DNA of 64,000 nt from Methylophaga nitratireducenticrescens (GTDB taxonomy: Bacteria; Pseudomonadota; Gammaproteobacteria; Nitrosococcales; Methylophagaceae), in the NCBI RefSeq assembly GCF_000260985.4, contig NC_017857.3:2170001-2234000 (forward strand). The letters run 5' to 3'. The translations under genes were made by a program, and so were the position numbers. Positions 19,120 through 28,696 of the stretch are shown here, in pieces (the first letter of the stretch is position 1; each line of letters begins with the position of its first letter). The notes below the pieces were generated by a model. It saw only the letters and a program-made list of their open reading frames with translations, was not told where the DNA came from and did no database searches.

Positions 19120-20514
19120 TTAAAGCTTTTTTAATTCCTTGCGATCAACCAGCCCCCAGCGTCCTGTTTTTACCGCTCCACGACGAATGCCATTAACCGG
19201 CGCTATATAAAACAAATCACCATTCTGTCCCAAAAGCTGTTGTCTCACACCGCTGGCTTTGGCAATTTTGGCATTGGCTTTCATATGCATTAACTCGCCG
19301 TGTACCGGGATCGCACACTGCGGTTGCACCCATTGATACATGGTTTTAAGTTCTTCACTGGCAGGATGTCCCGAGGCGTGAATGGGCAGCGCGCTATTAT
19401 CAATATCAATCACATCAACCTGCATGACTTTAAGCCGTTCTATCAATGTGGCAATCGCCAGTTCATTTCCGGGAATTACTTTTGAACTGAAAATAACAGT
19501 ATCGCCCGGTGATAACTGCATATCCCGAAAACTGTTCAGACTCAGACGATGTAAGGCTGTTCGCGGCTCCCCCTGACTTCCGGTCGCCACCAATAAAACC
19601 GTATGTGCCGGTAAAAAGCCCAAATGTGCTGAATCTACCGACGTTTTTACACTGTTCCATAAACCAACATTTTTGGCAGCCGACACGGTGTTAATTAAAG
19701 AGCGTCCAAGCAGGCCCAAATGTCGACCAGTTTCATCAGCAATTCTTGCCAGGGTATGTAACCGGGCGATATTGCTGCCAAAACAGGCAACCACTACTCT
19801 GCCTTTGGCCTGTTCAACATGAAATTTCAAACCTTTGTATAAATTTGATTCTGATTCTGACCAACCCTGCACATTGGCGTTGGTCGAATCACACACCATG
19901 GCATCAACCTGATATTCAGCTAACTTTTGAAAGGTGCCTGCATCATATGCCGGACCCACCACCGGACCTTTATCAAGCTTCCAATCCGCGGTATGAAATA
20001 CTTTTCCTGCTGCTGTCGAGATAAGCAATGCATAAGGTTCGGGAATTGAATGAGTCAGTTTTAACCACTCCACATGAAATACGCCGATCTGTCGTTTGGC
20101 ATCAGCTTCAACCACAATGACCGGCACTTTATCTGCGAGACCTCGTTCAACCAGCTTGCGCCGTAACATTTCAGCGGTAAATGCCGTTGTATAAACCGGG
20201 CACCGGAAGTATTCCCAAAGATAAGGCACTGCGCCAATATGATCTTCATGAGCATGGGTAATAATCAGGCCATCCAGCTGCTGACGACGGTCAATCAGAA
20301 ATTGCGGATCAGCCATTTGAATCGGTGGGTTTTGGCTATTGATTGATTCACCAAATTCATCCACCTCGGCTTGAAACGTGACACCACAATCGACAATTAA
20401 CCAACGCCCGTTATGTCCATACACATTAAGGTTCATGCCTATTTCGCCACAACCTCCCAGCGGCAGGAACCAAAAATCATCTTTTCCAGGTGTCATCCAG
20501 ACCTCATAATTCAA
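19120..20514 (-). CDS. RNase J-family metallo-beta-lactamase nuclease
   Basis: A 464-residue beta-CASP metallo-beta-lactamase protein. The zinc motif HAHEDHIGAVPYL near residue 86 is intact, with further ligands in THSIPEPYAL and FHTADWKLD. The beta-CASP part shows VACFGSNIARL, VATGSQGEP, SSKVIPGN and the late IPVHGELMH motif. Bacillus RNase J1 is about 555 residues; this form ends soon after the beta-CASP and zinc core and lacks the C-terminal domain used for tetramer formation. Most gammaproteobacteria rely on RNase E, so a short RNase J is noteworthy. It would act on RNA in the cytoplasm if active. Confidence 0.88.
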   Translation of the reverse strand: MNYEVWMTPGKDDFWFLPLGGCGEIGMNLNVYGHNGRWLIVDCGVTFQAEVDEFGESINSQNPPIQMADPQFLIDRRQQLDGLIITHAHEDHIGAVPYLWEYFRCPVYTTAFTAEMLRRKLVERGLADKVPVIVVEADAKRQIGVFHVEWLKLTHSIPEPYALLISTAAGKVFHTADWKLDKGPVVGPAYDAGTFQKLAEYQVDAMVCDSTNANVQGWSESESNLYKGLKFHVEQAKGRVVVACFGSNIARLHTLARIADETGRHLGLLGRSLINTVSAAKNVGLWNSVKTSVDSAHLGFLPAHTVLLVATGSQGEPRTALHRLSLNSFRDMQLSPGDTVIFSSKVIPGNELAIATLIERLKVMQVDVIDIDNSALPIHASGHPASEELKTMYQWVQPQCAIPVHGELMHMKANAKIAKASGVRQQLLGQNGDLFYIAPVNGIRRGAVKTGRWGLVDRKELKKL

Positions 20515-20663
20515 ACGCGTCAGTGTTAAATATTTTCGGTGAAAACAAGTGTTGCTATGAGTGGTAATGTTCTCACCAGTTCATCTTCACTATTTCCATG
20601 GTAGCAGTTGCACTTTTGCAGCAGTATAAATACAGCCAGATAATTCCTTTTTCAAAAGATCTA

Positions 20664-21165
20664 GGGCTTGTTGATCTTTCATCTCCGTCTTTATTGTGAG
20701 CTGAAAAAGCATCAATCAAGGCACGAGGAGTGCCTTTTGTGAGATACATCCCTGTATCTCACCCCATTGGGGCTTGCGCTCAAAAAAGCTTATCTCCATG
20801 GATGGAGTGTATGCAAAAGCAATGTCTGGAACATTGCTTGTCCCGGCGTTTTTGTAGTTATTCTAAATAAACGACGAGCAAAGCTTCCGTATCCTGCTCA
20901 CGCCCCTGACCTACATCCATGTAGGCCACACAGAGTGGCGCTTTTTCAGTCACAACCCGAAGGGCTGGGACTATTTTTGCGGCCGCCTGCGTTGTATGAA
21001 ATACATCCCTGTATTTCACCGCGACGCGGCCAGCTAAGCTGTTCAAATGCGTTCCAGACTTTATTTGTCAATCACTTATCTAGGAAGGCTACAGGGCGTG
21101 CTTTCCGCCTTGTCGGACACAAAAATAGTCGCCAGCAGTGGTGGATATGAAAGATCAACAAGCCC
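20664..21165. mobile_element. Long MITE-like repeat with chained palindromes
   Basis: A 502-bp element beginning GGGCTTGTTGATCTTTCAT and ending in the inverted copy. The left flank is CTA. Inside is a chain of short palindromes centred on ATCCCTG or ATCCATG, such as GAGATACATCCCTGTATCTC and CCTACATCCATGTAGG. It has the same module order as the repeat at 35454-36010, in the opposite orientation. The open frames across it are accidental. It lies upstream of the RNase J-like gene (start 20514) and the oadGAB operon, which diverge. Confidence 0.85.
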
Positions 21166-21477
21166 AAAACCAAAGCCGTCATATTTATATTCCACCAGCG
21201 GCAAAAGCTTTTTGTTATATAAGGTTATCGATTAACTTCTGAAACAAGCCCTACCTCCATTCCGGTTTTAATTGCATTATTGAAGTAGGATTTGCCGCTC
21301 CGGTCGCTAAATGAATCGTGATAGTGAATATGCTTACATCGTTGTTACTGCAGCTTATAAGCAGCATTTGGCATAAAGGAAATATCTGACTTAAATCAAC
21401 AATGCTATACTTTGCGGCTGTTTACAGTTGAATACGCTGCAGGCTTTTAACTATCCAAAAAAATCAGAGGCAAACAG
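21166..21477. promoter_or_regulatory. Upstream region of oadGAB
   Basis: About 310 bases without a gene ahead of oadG. A TATACT hexamer at 21406-21411 is a reasonable minus-10 box. The matching minus-35 is poor (CTGACT about 14-15 bases upstream), so the promoter may need an activator. AGAGGCAAACAG provides the oadG ribosome site. Confidence 0.35.
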
Positions 21478-21768
21478 ATGGAAGAATCCACCCTTATGTC
21501 AGAAGGATTAACGCTCATGCTGACCGGCATGGGTTTTGTATTTGTGTTTTTGACCGTATTAGTGCTGGTAACGACATTAATGTCGTGGATAATTACACGC
21601 TATGAAAAAAGTGTTGGTGCCCTTCCTGCTGAAGGTATTCCGGCCCCAACCGCTGTATTAGGTCGGAATCAGTCAGCGAAGTCCAACCAACAATCCCACT
21701 CTTCTCAGGATTCAACATTACTCACGGTTTTATCCAGTGCAATACACAAATACCGAAAAAACAAGTGA
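21478..21768 (+). CDS. oadG: Oxaloacetate decarboxylase sodium pump, gamma subunit
   Basis: A 96-residue protein with one N-terminal membrane helix (GMGFVFVFLTVLVLVTTLMS, about 17-37) after a short acidic lead, and a hydrophilic tail ending in a basic helix. This is the OadG layout: the gamma subunit holds the alpha and beta subunits together and binds zinc through its tail. It lies 45 bases ahead of oadA in the usual gamma-alpha-beta order. Confidence 0.9.
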   Translation: MEESTLMSEGLTLMLTGMGFVFVFLTVLVLVTTLMSWIITRYEKSVGALPAEGIPAPTAVLGRNQSAKSNQQSHSSQDSTLLTVLSSAIHKYRKNK

Positions 21769-21813
21769 CGCCAAGTCGCTCCATGAATTAGTAGTTTAAT
21801 CAAAGGCCATAAT

Positions 21814-23598
21814 ATGACCGAAGCAAATAAAAAGCTTGGCATTACCGATGTCGTTCTGCGTGATGCCCATCAATCACTTTTCGCTACCCGACTCCGTTTA
21901 GATGACATGCTGCCAATTGCCGACAAACTGGATCAGGTAGGTTACTGGTCAGTCGAAACATGGGGTGGCGCAACATTCGATGCCTGTATCCGCTATCTTG
22001 GTGAAGATCCCTGGCATCGCATCCGCAGTCTTAAGGCAGCCATGCCCAATACCCCACAACAAATGTTACTGCGCGGGCAAAATTTATTGGGTTATCGTCA
22101 TTATGCTGATGATGTGGTGCGTAAATTTGTGGAAAGAGCCAGCATTAATGGCGTAGATGTTTTCCGCGTTTTCGACGCTATGAATGATCCGAGAAACCTT
22201 GAAGTTGCTATCAAAGCCGTTTTGGATAATGAAAAGCATGCCCAAGGCACCATGGCCTACACCATCAGCCCGGTACATGATTTGCAAATGTGGCTGGATA
22301 TGGCAAAACGCATTGAAGATATGGGTGCCCATTCATTATGTATTAAAGATATGGCTGGTTTGCTTAAGCCTTACAAAGCTTATGAACTTGTTAAAAGTCT
22401 TAAGCAAACCATTGATATCCCTATACATATGCAGTCTCACGCGACTACCGGTCTGTCGACAGCCACCATCATGAAATGTGTTGAAGCTGGCATCGATAAT
22501 GTCGACACTGCCATTTCCTCAATGTCGATGACCTATGGTCATTCGGCAACTGAATCGGTTGTAGCCATCTTTGAAGATACAGACAGTGATACCGGTCTGA
22601 ATATCGAATTACTAGAAGAAATCGCTGCGTACTTCCGCGATGTTCGTAAAAAATATGCCAAGTTTGAGGGAAGTTTACGTGGGGTTGATTCACGCATTCT
22701 GGTAGCCCAGGTTCCTGGGGGCATGTTGACCAATATGGAAAGCCAGTTGCGTGAACAGAATGCGCTGGATCGAATGGATGAAGTGTTACATGAAATTCCT
22801 CGCGTGCGTGAGGATCTCGGATTTATCCCGTTGGTAACGCCTACCTCGCAAATTGTCGGTACCCAGGCCGTTATTAATGTATTAACCGGTGAACGTTATA
22901 AATCCATCACCGAAGAAACACAGGGTGTTTTACGCGGTGAATATGGCTCTGCTCCGGCAGCATTTAATGCTGAATTGCAAAAACGTGTGCTTAATGATGA
23001 ACAAGCAATTACCTGTCGTCCCGCCGATTTGCTTGAAGATGAAATGGAAAAGCTGACCAGTGAATTAATCTCACTTGCCGAAACAGAAGACTTTAAACTC
23101 GAAGAAGGTGAAAGGCAGATTGATGATGTTTTAACCTTTGCGTTATTTAATCAGACAGCAATCAAATTTCTTAAAAATCGTGGCAATCCTGATGCATTTG
23201 AACCGTTGCCAACCGCGGAATCCACTCACGAATCCTCCATTCCAGCCAAATCGGCAGGCTCGCCAGAAACCTACACCATCACCGTTAATGGCCAGCAATA
23301 TGTTGTTGAGGTCAATGAAGGTGGTGATATTAGTCAGATTGATAAATCTCAAGCTCCACAGCCTAGCCAACCAGCAGCAAGCGAAGGTGTTGCGGTAAAA
23401 GCACCATTGTCCGGAAACATCTGGAAAATCATGGTTTCTCAAGGCCAATCGGTTAAAGAAGGCGATGTATTGCTTATCCTTGAAGCGATGAAAATGGAAA
23501 CACAAATAGTAGCCGAACACGACGGCACGGTGACTTCAATCAATGTTAAACCAGGTGACACTGTCAAAGTTGGTGACTCCCTCGTTTCTATCGCTTAA
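21814..23598 (+). CDS. oadA: Oxaloacetate decarboxylase sodium pump, alpha (biotin) subunit
   Basis: A 594-residue cytoplasmic subunit. The carboxyltransferase barrel occupies about 1-300 ([16 protein letters not shown] with metal-binding Asp, and [11 protein letters not shown] with metal-binding His). The conserved PYC/OADA domain follows to about 460, then a Pro/Ala/Ser-rich linker, then a biotinyl domain with the biotinylation site EAMKMET (Lys near 560). It moves CO2 from oxaloacetate to biotin, giving pyruvate, and the beta subunit then decarboxylates biotin to pump Na+ out. The domains are complete and end in the typical GDSLVSIA. Confidence 0.97.
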   Translation: MTEANKKLGITDVVLRDAHQSLFATRLRLDDMLPIADKLDQVGYWSVETWGGATFDACIRYLGEDPWHRIRSLKAAMPNTPQQMLLRGQNLLGYRHYADDVVRKFVERASINGVDVFRVFDAMNDPRNLEVAIKAVLDNEKHAQGTMAYTISPVHDLQMWLDMAKRIEDMGAHSLCIKDMAGLLKPYKAYELVKSLKQTIDIPIHMQSHATTGLSTATIMKCVEAGIDNVDTAISSMSMTYGHSATESVVAIFEDTDSDTGLNIELLEEIAAYFRDVRKKYAKFEGSLRGVDSRILVAQVPGGMLTNMESQLREQNALDRMDEVLHEIPRVREDLGFIPLVTPTSQIVGTQAVINVLTGERYKSITEETQGVLRGEYGSAPAAFNAELQKRVLNDEQAITCRPADLLEDEMEKLTSELISLAETEDFKLEEGERQIDDVLTFALFNQTAIKFLKNRGNPDAFEPLPTAESTHESSIPAKSAGSPETYTITVNGQQYVVEVNEGGDISQIDKSQAPQPSQPAASEGVAVKAPLSGNIWKIMVSQGQSVKEGDVLLILEAMKMETQIVAEHDGTVTSINVKPGDTVKVGDSLVSIA

Positions 23599-23609
23599 GG
23601 GCTACTCTA

Positions 23610-24743
23610 ATGGATAAGTTATTACATCTTTGGGAGGCCACTGGCTTCTATCAAATGCAACCTGGTCAGGGGATCATGATCCTGATTGGCATGTTGTTGT
23701 TATATCTGGCAATCAAGAAAAACTTTGAGCCTTTATTACTGGTTCCAATTGGCTTTGGTGGCGTGCTTGCCAATATTCCGGGAGCCGGCTTAGCTGAGGC
23801 AGGTGGTATTTTGCACCTGTTTTATGTGGTTGGTATTGAAAGCGGCGCCTTCCCGCTCATCATTTTTATGGGTGTCGGCGCAATGACTGATTTTGGTCCC
23901 CTGCTCGCCAATCCTAAAACTCTGTTTCTGGGAGCTGCAGCTCAGTTTGGTATTTTTGCAACGTTAATGGGGGCAGTTTTACTCTCTACTTTCGGTATCT
24001 TCGACTTCAGTCTGGCCGATGCTGCAGCCATTGGTATTATCGGCGGCGCTGATGGGCCTACATCGATTTATGTTGCCAGTAAGCTTGCACCTGACTTGCT
24101 GGGTGCTATTGCTGTTGCCTCTTATTCCTATATGGCATTGGTACCGTTGATTCAGCCACCGATTATGCGTGCGCTGACTAATGAAAAAGATCGTAAAATC
24201 CGTATGCACCAGCAGCGTCATGTATCACAACGGGAAAAAATTGTTTTCCCTTTGGTTATCCTGATTCTGGTCGCTCTCTTCCTGCCTGATGCCGCACCAT
24301 TATTAGGTATGTTCTGCTTTGGTAATCTGATGAAAGAATGTGCGGTGGTGGATCGCCTGAGCAATACTACTCAGAACTCACTGATCAACACTGTGACGAT
24401 TTTCCTGGGCCTTGCGGTTGGTTCCAAATTAAGTGCAGAAAGCTTTTTGAATGAAATGACATTAGGCATTCTGTTGCTTGGTATGGTGGCCTTTTCTATC
24501 GGTACGGCATCGGGGGTCATCATGGCTAAAATACTTAATAAAATAACCAAAGAACCAATTAATCCGTTAATCGGTTCTGCTGGTGTATCAGCAGTCCCCA
24601 TGGCGGCCAGGGTTTCCAACAAGCTGGGGCTGGAAGCCGATAAACATAACTTCCTGTTAATGCATGCCATGGGCCCGAATGTAGCCGGGGTTATAGGCTC
24701 AGCGGTAGCAGCAGGTATTCTGATTAACTACGCAGCCGGTTAA
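23610..24743 (+). CDS. oadB: Oxaloacetate decarboxylase sodium pump, beta subunit
   Basis: A 377-residue inner-membrane subunit with many hydrophobic helices that couples decarboxylation of carboxybiotin to Na+ export. Family landmarks are present: the [17 protein letters not shown] segment with the Na+-binding Asp, [10 protein letters not shown], and the C-terminal [15 protein letters not shown]. It follows oadA by 11 bases and a hairpin terminator begins 6 bases after its stop, closing the operon. In this setting the pump probably links C4-acid metabolism to a sodium gradient, as in other marine bacteria. Confidence 0.97.
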   Translation: MDKLLHLWEATGFYQMQPGQGIMILIGMLLLYLAIKKNFEPLLLVPIGFGGVLANIPGAGLAEAGGILHLFYVVGIESGAFPLIIFMGVGAMTDFGPLLANPKTLFLGAAAQFGIFATLMGAVLLSTFGIFDFSLADAAAIGIIGGADGPTSIYVASKLAPDLLGAIAVASYSYMALVPLIQPPIMRALTNEKDRKIRMHQQRHVSQREKIVFPLVILILVALFLPDAAPLLGMFCFGNLMKECAVVDRLSNTTQNSLINTVTIFLGLAVGSKLSAESFLNEMTLGILLLGMVAFSIGTASGVIMAKILNKITKEPINPLIGSAGVSAVPMAARVSNKLGLEADKHNFLLMHAMGPNVAGVIGSAVAAGILINYAAG

Positions 24744-24748
24744 TGTTT

Positions 24749-24782
24749 ATTGCCCCCTGAAAGACTTTTTTCAGGGGGCAAT
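24749..24782. terminator. Bidirectional terminator after oadB
   Basis: A perfect 14-bp stem (ATTGCCCCCTGAAA and its complement) with a 6-base loop, followed by TTGTTT on the plus strand and by A-rich DNA on the other side. It ends the oadGAB transcript and overlaps the stop codon region of the opposing small gene. Confidence 0.85.
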
Positions 24783-25103
24783 TTGTTTACCTTTTACAAT
24801 TCTCACTCCCGCAATTTGATTACCAGAACCTCTTATTTCACATGCGTAACCGGCCAACGATGCGTGAGACTCAACCCAGCCTTGCCATTTTTCTCCCTGA
24901 GAATAATCACCCGTTATTCTGCTAAGGCCAAGGCCAAAATGGTGATCCAATTTGATTACCATTTCTTGATAAGTCATACCGGGTTTCACTTGTTGACAGG
25001 CAGAATAAATCTTATCCGTTTCCCAAACGTAATACACGGGGTATAACATCATCAGGACAATTGAAAACTGAAACAATTTAACAAGGGTCTGTTGATATTT
25101 CAT
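24771..25103 (-). CDS. Hypothetical small protein whose start lies in a MITE end
   Basis: About 110 residues if read from the ATG at 25103. A membrane helix (FSIVLMMLYPVYYVWE, about 13-30) is followed by a soluble domain with two Cys (IYSACQQVKPGMTYQEM and AGYACEIRG). The MTYQEM segment recalls small lipoprotein-like domains of the SmpA/BamE type, but the match is weak. The first seven codons lie inside the terminal repeat of the element at 25085-25413. The native 5' end, perhaps with a GGAAAC ribosome site and ATG now beyond the element near 25425-25435, seems to have been displaced. Confidence 0.55.
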   Translation of the reverse strand: MKYQQTLVKLFQFSIVLMMLYPVYYVWETDKIYSACQQVKPGMTYQEMVIKLDHHFGLGLSRITGDYSQGEKWQGWVESHASLAGYACEIRGSGNQIAGVRIVKGKQIAP

Positions 25104-25413
25104 AGCCGCCTCTGTTGTGACTGAAAATGCACCAATCAAGGCGCGAGGAATGCAGTTTGTGAGATACATCCATGTATCTCACCCCATTGGGGCTGACGCG
25201 CAAAAACGCTCCCGGCGTTTTTGTAGTCATTCTAAATAAATGACGAGTAACGTAGAGTGGTGCATTTTCAGTCACAACCCAAAGGGCTGGGACTATTTTT
25301 TTGCCCCACGGCGTTGGAAATGACTTATGTAGATCACTACATCGCATCATTTCCGCCTTGTTGGACAAAAAAATAGCCTCCAGCAGTGGTGGCTCTGAAA
25401 AATCAATAGACCC
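25085..25413. mobile_element. MITE-like repeat at the 5' end of a small gene
   Basis: A 329-bp element beginning GGGTCTGTTGATATTTCAT and ending TCAATAGACCC. The inside shares the ACCCCATTGGGG, GAGATACATCCATGTATCTC and CGTTTTTGTAGTCATTC modules of the longer copies but lacks the central block. The orientation matches the copy at 20664. It split or replaced the beginning of the minus-strand gene at 24771-25103. Confidence 0.8.
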
Positions 25414-25535
25414 TGAATATTTCATGGCCATGTTTCCTTTCATTACGCCATTTTCGAATGTGTTGATTGTAGAGTGAGTCACATTGTTAAAACGTGACCT
25501 AACGATTGTTTTTTACAAAATAACAGGAAACTTCC

Positions 25536-25757
25536 ATGTCCAAAGAAATAACACCCGTTCATATCACCAAAAGCTCGGTAGAACTGTTCAAGATCCTTAA
25601 ATTTGAAGGCATTGCTGACAGTGGTGCCGAAGCAAAAAATATCGTTGCCGAGGGGCACGTTAAAGTGAATGGTGAAGTTGAAACCCGTAAACGCAGACAA
25701 ATGGTTGCTGGTGATATTTTTCAAATTGGCGATGAACGCTGGCAATTAGTGGATTGA
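25536..25757 (+). CDS. S4-domain RNA-binding protein (YbcJ-like)
   Basis: A 73-residue protein that is almost entirely one S4 domain: LFKILKFEGIADSGAEAK, then IVAEGHVKVNGEVETRKRRQM and a closing VDIFQIG-like strand (GDIFQIGDERW). S4 domains bind structured RNA, commonly rRNA. Its size and sequence match the YbcJ/RNA-binding S4 family thought to act on ribosomes. The ribosome site AGGAAAC precedes the ATG well. The arsR operator begins 16 bases past its stop. Confidence 0.88.
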   Translation: MSKEITPVHITKSSVELFKILKFEGIADSGAEAKNIVAEGHVKVNGEVETRKRRQMVAGDIFQIGDERWQLVD

Positions 25758-25772
25758 CTTAACTGAAATATA

Positions 25773-25794
25773 ATATATGATTTATTGCATATAT
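25773..25794. promoter_or_regulatory. Probable ArsR operator
   Basis: A perfect inverted repeat, ATATATG and CATATAT separated by 8 bases, ends 23 bases before the arsR start. ArsR-type repressors bind AT-rich dyads of this kind over their own promoter and leave when As(III) binds. The assignment rests on position and symmetry. Confidence 0.6.
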
Positions 25795-25817
25795 GAATAT
25801 TCAAATATAACTTTGTT

Positions 25818-26141
25818 ATGGACTTACTGAGTTTTCACAAATGTCTGGCCGATGAGACACGGCTACGTATGGTGTTGCTGATTGTTGATCAGGGCGAACT
25901 TTGCGTATGTGAGCTGATGTCAGCTCTGAAAATAAGCCAACCAAAAATTTCACGTCATCTGGCACTTCTGAGACAAAATGGCCTATTACAGGATCGACGT
26001 CAGGGACAGTGGGTTTATTATCGACTTAATCCTGAACTCCCCGCCTGGTCCCAACAGTCCATTAGTGCGGCTTATCAGAGTAAACCTGACTTCTTCAAAG
26101 AAGATTTAACCAAGTTACAACGCTTGGGTAATTGCTGCTAA
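25818..26141 (+). CDS. arsR: Arsenite-responsive repressor
   Basis: A 107-residue winged-helix repressor of the ArsR/SmtB family. The metalloid site ELCVCEL near residues 30-36 has the two-Cys pattern of E. coli-type ArsR that binds As(III). The recognition helix is in QPKISRHLALLRQNGLL, followed by the wing QGQWVYYRLNPEL. It ends NCC, offering extra thiols. It is the first gene of the arsenic operon and probably regulates itself from the dyad just upstream. Confidence 0.93.
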   Translation: MDLLSFHKCLADETRLRMVLLIVDQGELCVCELMSALKISQPKISRHLALLRQNGLLQDRRQGQWVYYRLNPELPAWSQQSISAAYQSKPDFFKEDLTKLQRLGNCC

Positions 26142-26156
26142 AAATTTTCGCTAAAT

Positions 26157-26176
26157 ATATATGGATAAACATATGT
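26157..26176. promoter_or_regulatory. Possible second ArsR site before arsC
   Basis: ATATATG and CATATGT half-sites, 6 bases apart, lie directly before the arsC start. They resemble the dyad upstream of arsR but are less symmetric and differently spaced. The site overlaps where the arsC ribosome site would be, and no good Shine-Dalgarno is seen there. Confidence 0.35.
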
Positions 26177-26177
26177 T

Positions 26178-26663
26178 ATGACAACCACACCTTTCAAATT
26201 TTTATTTCTTTGCACACACAATGCCTGCCGAAGCATTCTTGCTGAGGCCATTTTCCGACACCTTGCGGATACCAGGTTTATTGTGGCCAGTGCGGGTAGC
26301 AACCCTGCGGGTAACGTTTTCCCTGAAACACTGACCAAATTGCAGGAACATGGTTATAGCGTTGATGGTTTATTCAGCAAATCCTGGGATGATTTAAAAG
26401 ATTATCAACCAGATGTTGTTATCACTGTTTGCGATCAGGCTGCAGGTGAAAGCTGCCCGGTCTGGTTTGGCAAGGCTGTGAAAGGACATTGGGGATTGAC
26501 CGACGCTTCCAAAGTAGTGGATCCGTTTGAGCGAAATCAGACTTTCGATGAATTAATCAGTTTGCTCGACGCTCGCATCAGTGCATTACTGCAATTAATG
26601 CCAGCTGAGTTATCTGCCTCTGAACTCAGCGCTGAAATTAAACGCATAGGAGCTTTATCCTGA
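26178..26663 (+). CDS. arsC: Arsenate reductase, low-molecular-weight phosphatase type
   Basis: A 161-residue cytoplasmic enzyme that reduces arsenate to arsenite. The active-site loop CTHNACRS near residues 12-19 is the CX5R motif, and the second resolving Cys pair is in [15 protein letters not shown], typical of the thioredoxin-coupled family. The general-acid Asp lies in VVDPFERNQ. Its stop overlaps the acr3 start (TGATG), so arsenite production and export are translationally coupled. Confidence 0.94.
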   Translation: MTTTPFKFLFLCTHNACRSILAEAIFRHLADTRFIVASAGSNPAGNVFPETLTKLQEHGYSVDGLFSKSWDDLKDYQPDVVITVCDQAAGESCPVWFGKAVKGHWGLTDASKVVDPFERNQTFDELISLLDARISALLQLMPAELSASELSAEIKRIGALS

Positions 26664-27697
26664 TGGGCATATTTGAACGCTATTTATCGGTTTGGGTCGG
26701 GCTGAGTATTCTGGCTGGTCTGTTTTTGGGAAATCTGTTTCCCAGCCTGTTCAATCTGGTTGCCAGCCTGAAATATGCTCATGTCAATCTGCTGATCGCG
26801 ATATTCATCTGGTTAATGATTTATCCAATGATGGTGCAGGTGGATTTCACGGCGATTAAAGATATTGGCAAACGACCTCAGGGGATCTGGCTGACTTTGG
26901 TCATCAACTGGCTAATCAAACCCTTCACTATGGCTGCACTGGGCTGGCTATTTTTTAAAGTCTTATTTGCCGGATGGGTCGATCCCCAATCGGCTGATGA
27001 ATATATTGCTGGAATGATTTTACTCGGCGTGGCTCCCTGCACAGCAATGGTGTTTATCTGGAGTCAATTGGTCAAAGGTGATGCTAATTACACGCTGGTT
27101 CAGGTGTCGCTCAATGACATTATTATGATTTTTGCGTTTGCACCGATTGCCGCATTTTTACTTGGTATCACTGATTTGACCGTACCTTGGGAAACCTTGC
27201 TGATTTCAGTCGTTTTATATGTCTTGTTACCGTTGTTAGCCGGCTTTTTTACTCGACAACATATTATCAAAAACAAGGGATTACCTGAGTTATCCCGCTT
27301 TTTAAATCACATCAAACCCTGGTCAATTCTGGGATTACTGGCCACTGTAGTGCTTTTATTTGGCTTTCAGGCTGAAACCATTCTGCAACAACCTTTCATT
27401 ATTGTACTGATAGCAATTCCACTGTTGATTCAAACCTATGGAATTTTTGCGTTAGCTTATTTCGCAGCGATCAAACTGCGTCTCCAGCATGATGTTGCTG
27501 CACCGGCATGCCTTATCGGCACATCCAATTTTTTTGAAATGGCCGTCGCCGTTGCTATTTCATTATTCGGGCTTCACTCCGGCGCTGCTCTGGCAACTGT
27601 GGTGGGTGTTCTGGTCGAAGTGCCGGTCATGTTGACGTTAGTCTATTTCGCCAATTGCACCCGACACTGGTTTCCCAAAAAAGAGAATTTATCATGA
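26663..27697 (+). CDS. acr3: Arsenite efflux permease, Acr3 family
   Basis: A 344-residue inner-membrane protein with about ten hydrophobic helices. The conserved [18 protein letters not shown] segment contains the Cys needed for As(III) transport, and [21 protein letters not shown] is the second family signature. It expels arsenite using the proton gradient. The gene overlaps arsC by one base and the GAPDH gene by four. Confidence 0.95.
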   Translation: MGIFERYLSVWVGLSILAGLFLGNLFPSLFNLVASLKYAHVNLLIAIFIWLMIYPMMVQVDFTAIKDIGKRPQGIWLTLVINWLIKPFTMAALGWLFFKVLFAGWVDPQSADEYIAGMILLGVAPCTAMVFIWSQLVKGDANYTLVQVSLNDIIMIFAFAPIAAFLLGITDLTVPWETLLISVVLYVLLPLLAGFFTRQHIIKNKGLPELSRFLNHIKPWSILGLLATVVLLFGFQAETILQQPFIIVLIAIPLLIQTYGIFALAYFAAIKLRLQHDVAAPACLIGTSNFFEMAVAVAISLFGLHSGAALATVVGVLVEVPVMLTLVYFANCTRHWFPKKENLS

Positions 27698-28695
27698 CAA
27701 TCAAAGTAGGTATTAATGGTTTCGGCCGTATCGGTCGATTATGTTTACGTGCCGCATGGGACTGGGCAGATATTGAGTTTGTGCAACTTAATGATCCTGC
27801 CGGTAATGCTGAAACCCATGCCCACCTGTTAAATTTTGATTCGGTACATGGCCGCTGGGATCACCGGGCAGAAGCCAATGGCAACACTATTATTGTTGGC
27901 CATAAAACGCTTGCTGTAACTGCAAATAAAGCTATTGATGACACTGACTGGTCAGCTTGTGATGTAGTCATAGAGGCTTCCGGCAAAATGCGCGACACTG
28001 GGTTATTGCAAAGCTATCTGGATCAGGGAGTTAAACGTGTTGTCGTTACAGCCCCGGTCAAACAGCCTGGTGTTTTAAATGTTGTAATGGGCGTTAATGA
28101 TGATCTGTATGATGCCGATAAACATTCCATCGTCACGGCCGCTTCCTGCACCACCAACTGTCTGGCACCAGTCGTCAAAGTTATTCATGAAAATCTGGCG
28201 ATCAAGCATGGCATGATTACTACCATTCATGATCTGACCAATACTCAGTCAATTATGGATACTCCCCACAAAGATTTACGCCGGGCCCGCATGTCCGGCA
28301 CTAATTTGATTCCCACCACCACTGGCAGTGCTACCGCCATTACTGAAATTTTTCCCGAGCTCAAAGGGCGACTCAATGGGCATGCTGTCCGGGTGCCATT
28401 AGCCAATGCTTCATTAACAGATTGTGTGTTTGAAGTTGAACGTGCCACCTCGGTCGAAGAAGTCAACGCGCTATTAAAAGCTGCAGCAGAAAATGAATTA
28501 AACGGTATTTTGGGCTATGAGGAACAACCTCTGGTATCCAGTGATTATCGGGGCGATCCGCGTTCCAGTATTATCGATGCCCTATCGACAATGGTCACTA
28601 ATGAAACTCAGGTGAAAATTTATGCCTGGTACGACAATGAATGGGGTTACAGCATGCGGACAATGGAACTAGTGCGTAAAGTTGGCTTAAGCTAA
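27694..28695 (+). CDS. Ars-operon glyceraldehyde-3-phosphate dehydrogenase
   Basis: About 333 residues from the ATG at 27694, which overlaps the acr3 stop as ATGA; the longer upstream frame is inside acr3. The NAD-binding start [12 protein letters not shown] and the catalytic [11 protein letters not shown] with Cys near 154 are intact, as is the [12 protein letters not shown] end. It resembles the GAPDHs encoded in ars operons, which make 1-arseno-3-phosphoglycerate for export by ArsJ. No arsJ is present here; the next gene is alkB on the other strand. ArsJ may be elsewhere or this GAPDH may do something else. Confidence 0.9.
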   Translation: MTIKVGINGFGRIGRLCLRAAWDWADIEFVQLNDPAGNAETHAHLLNFDSVHGRWDHRAEANGNTIIVGHKTLAVTANKAIDDTDWSACDVVIEASGKMRDTGLLQSYLDQGVKRVVVTAPVKQPGVLNVVMGVNDDLYDADKHSIVTAASCTTNCLAPVVKVIHENLAIKHGMITTIHDLTNTQSIMDTPHKDLRRARMSGTNLIPTTTGSATAITEIFPELKGRLNGHAVRVPLANASLTDCVFEVERATSVEEVNALLKAAAENELNGILGYEEQPLVSSDYRGDPRSSIIDALSTMVTNETQVKIYAWYDNEWGYSMRTMELVRKVGLS

Positions 28696-28696
28696 G

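Noticed and set aside
20767-21150. 127-codon frame inside a repeat, with similar frames in the copies at 29322-29702 and 35582-35884
   Set aside because: They are translations of MITE palindromes and recur only because the DNA repeats; they differ in frame and length between copies.
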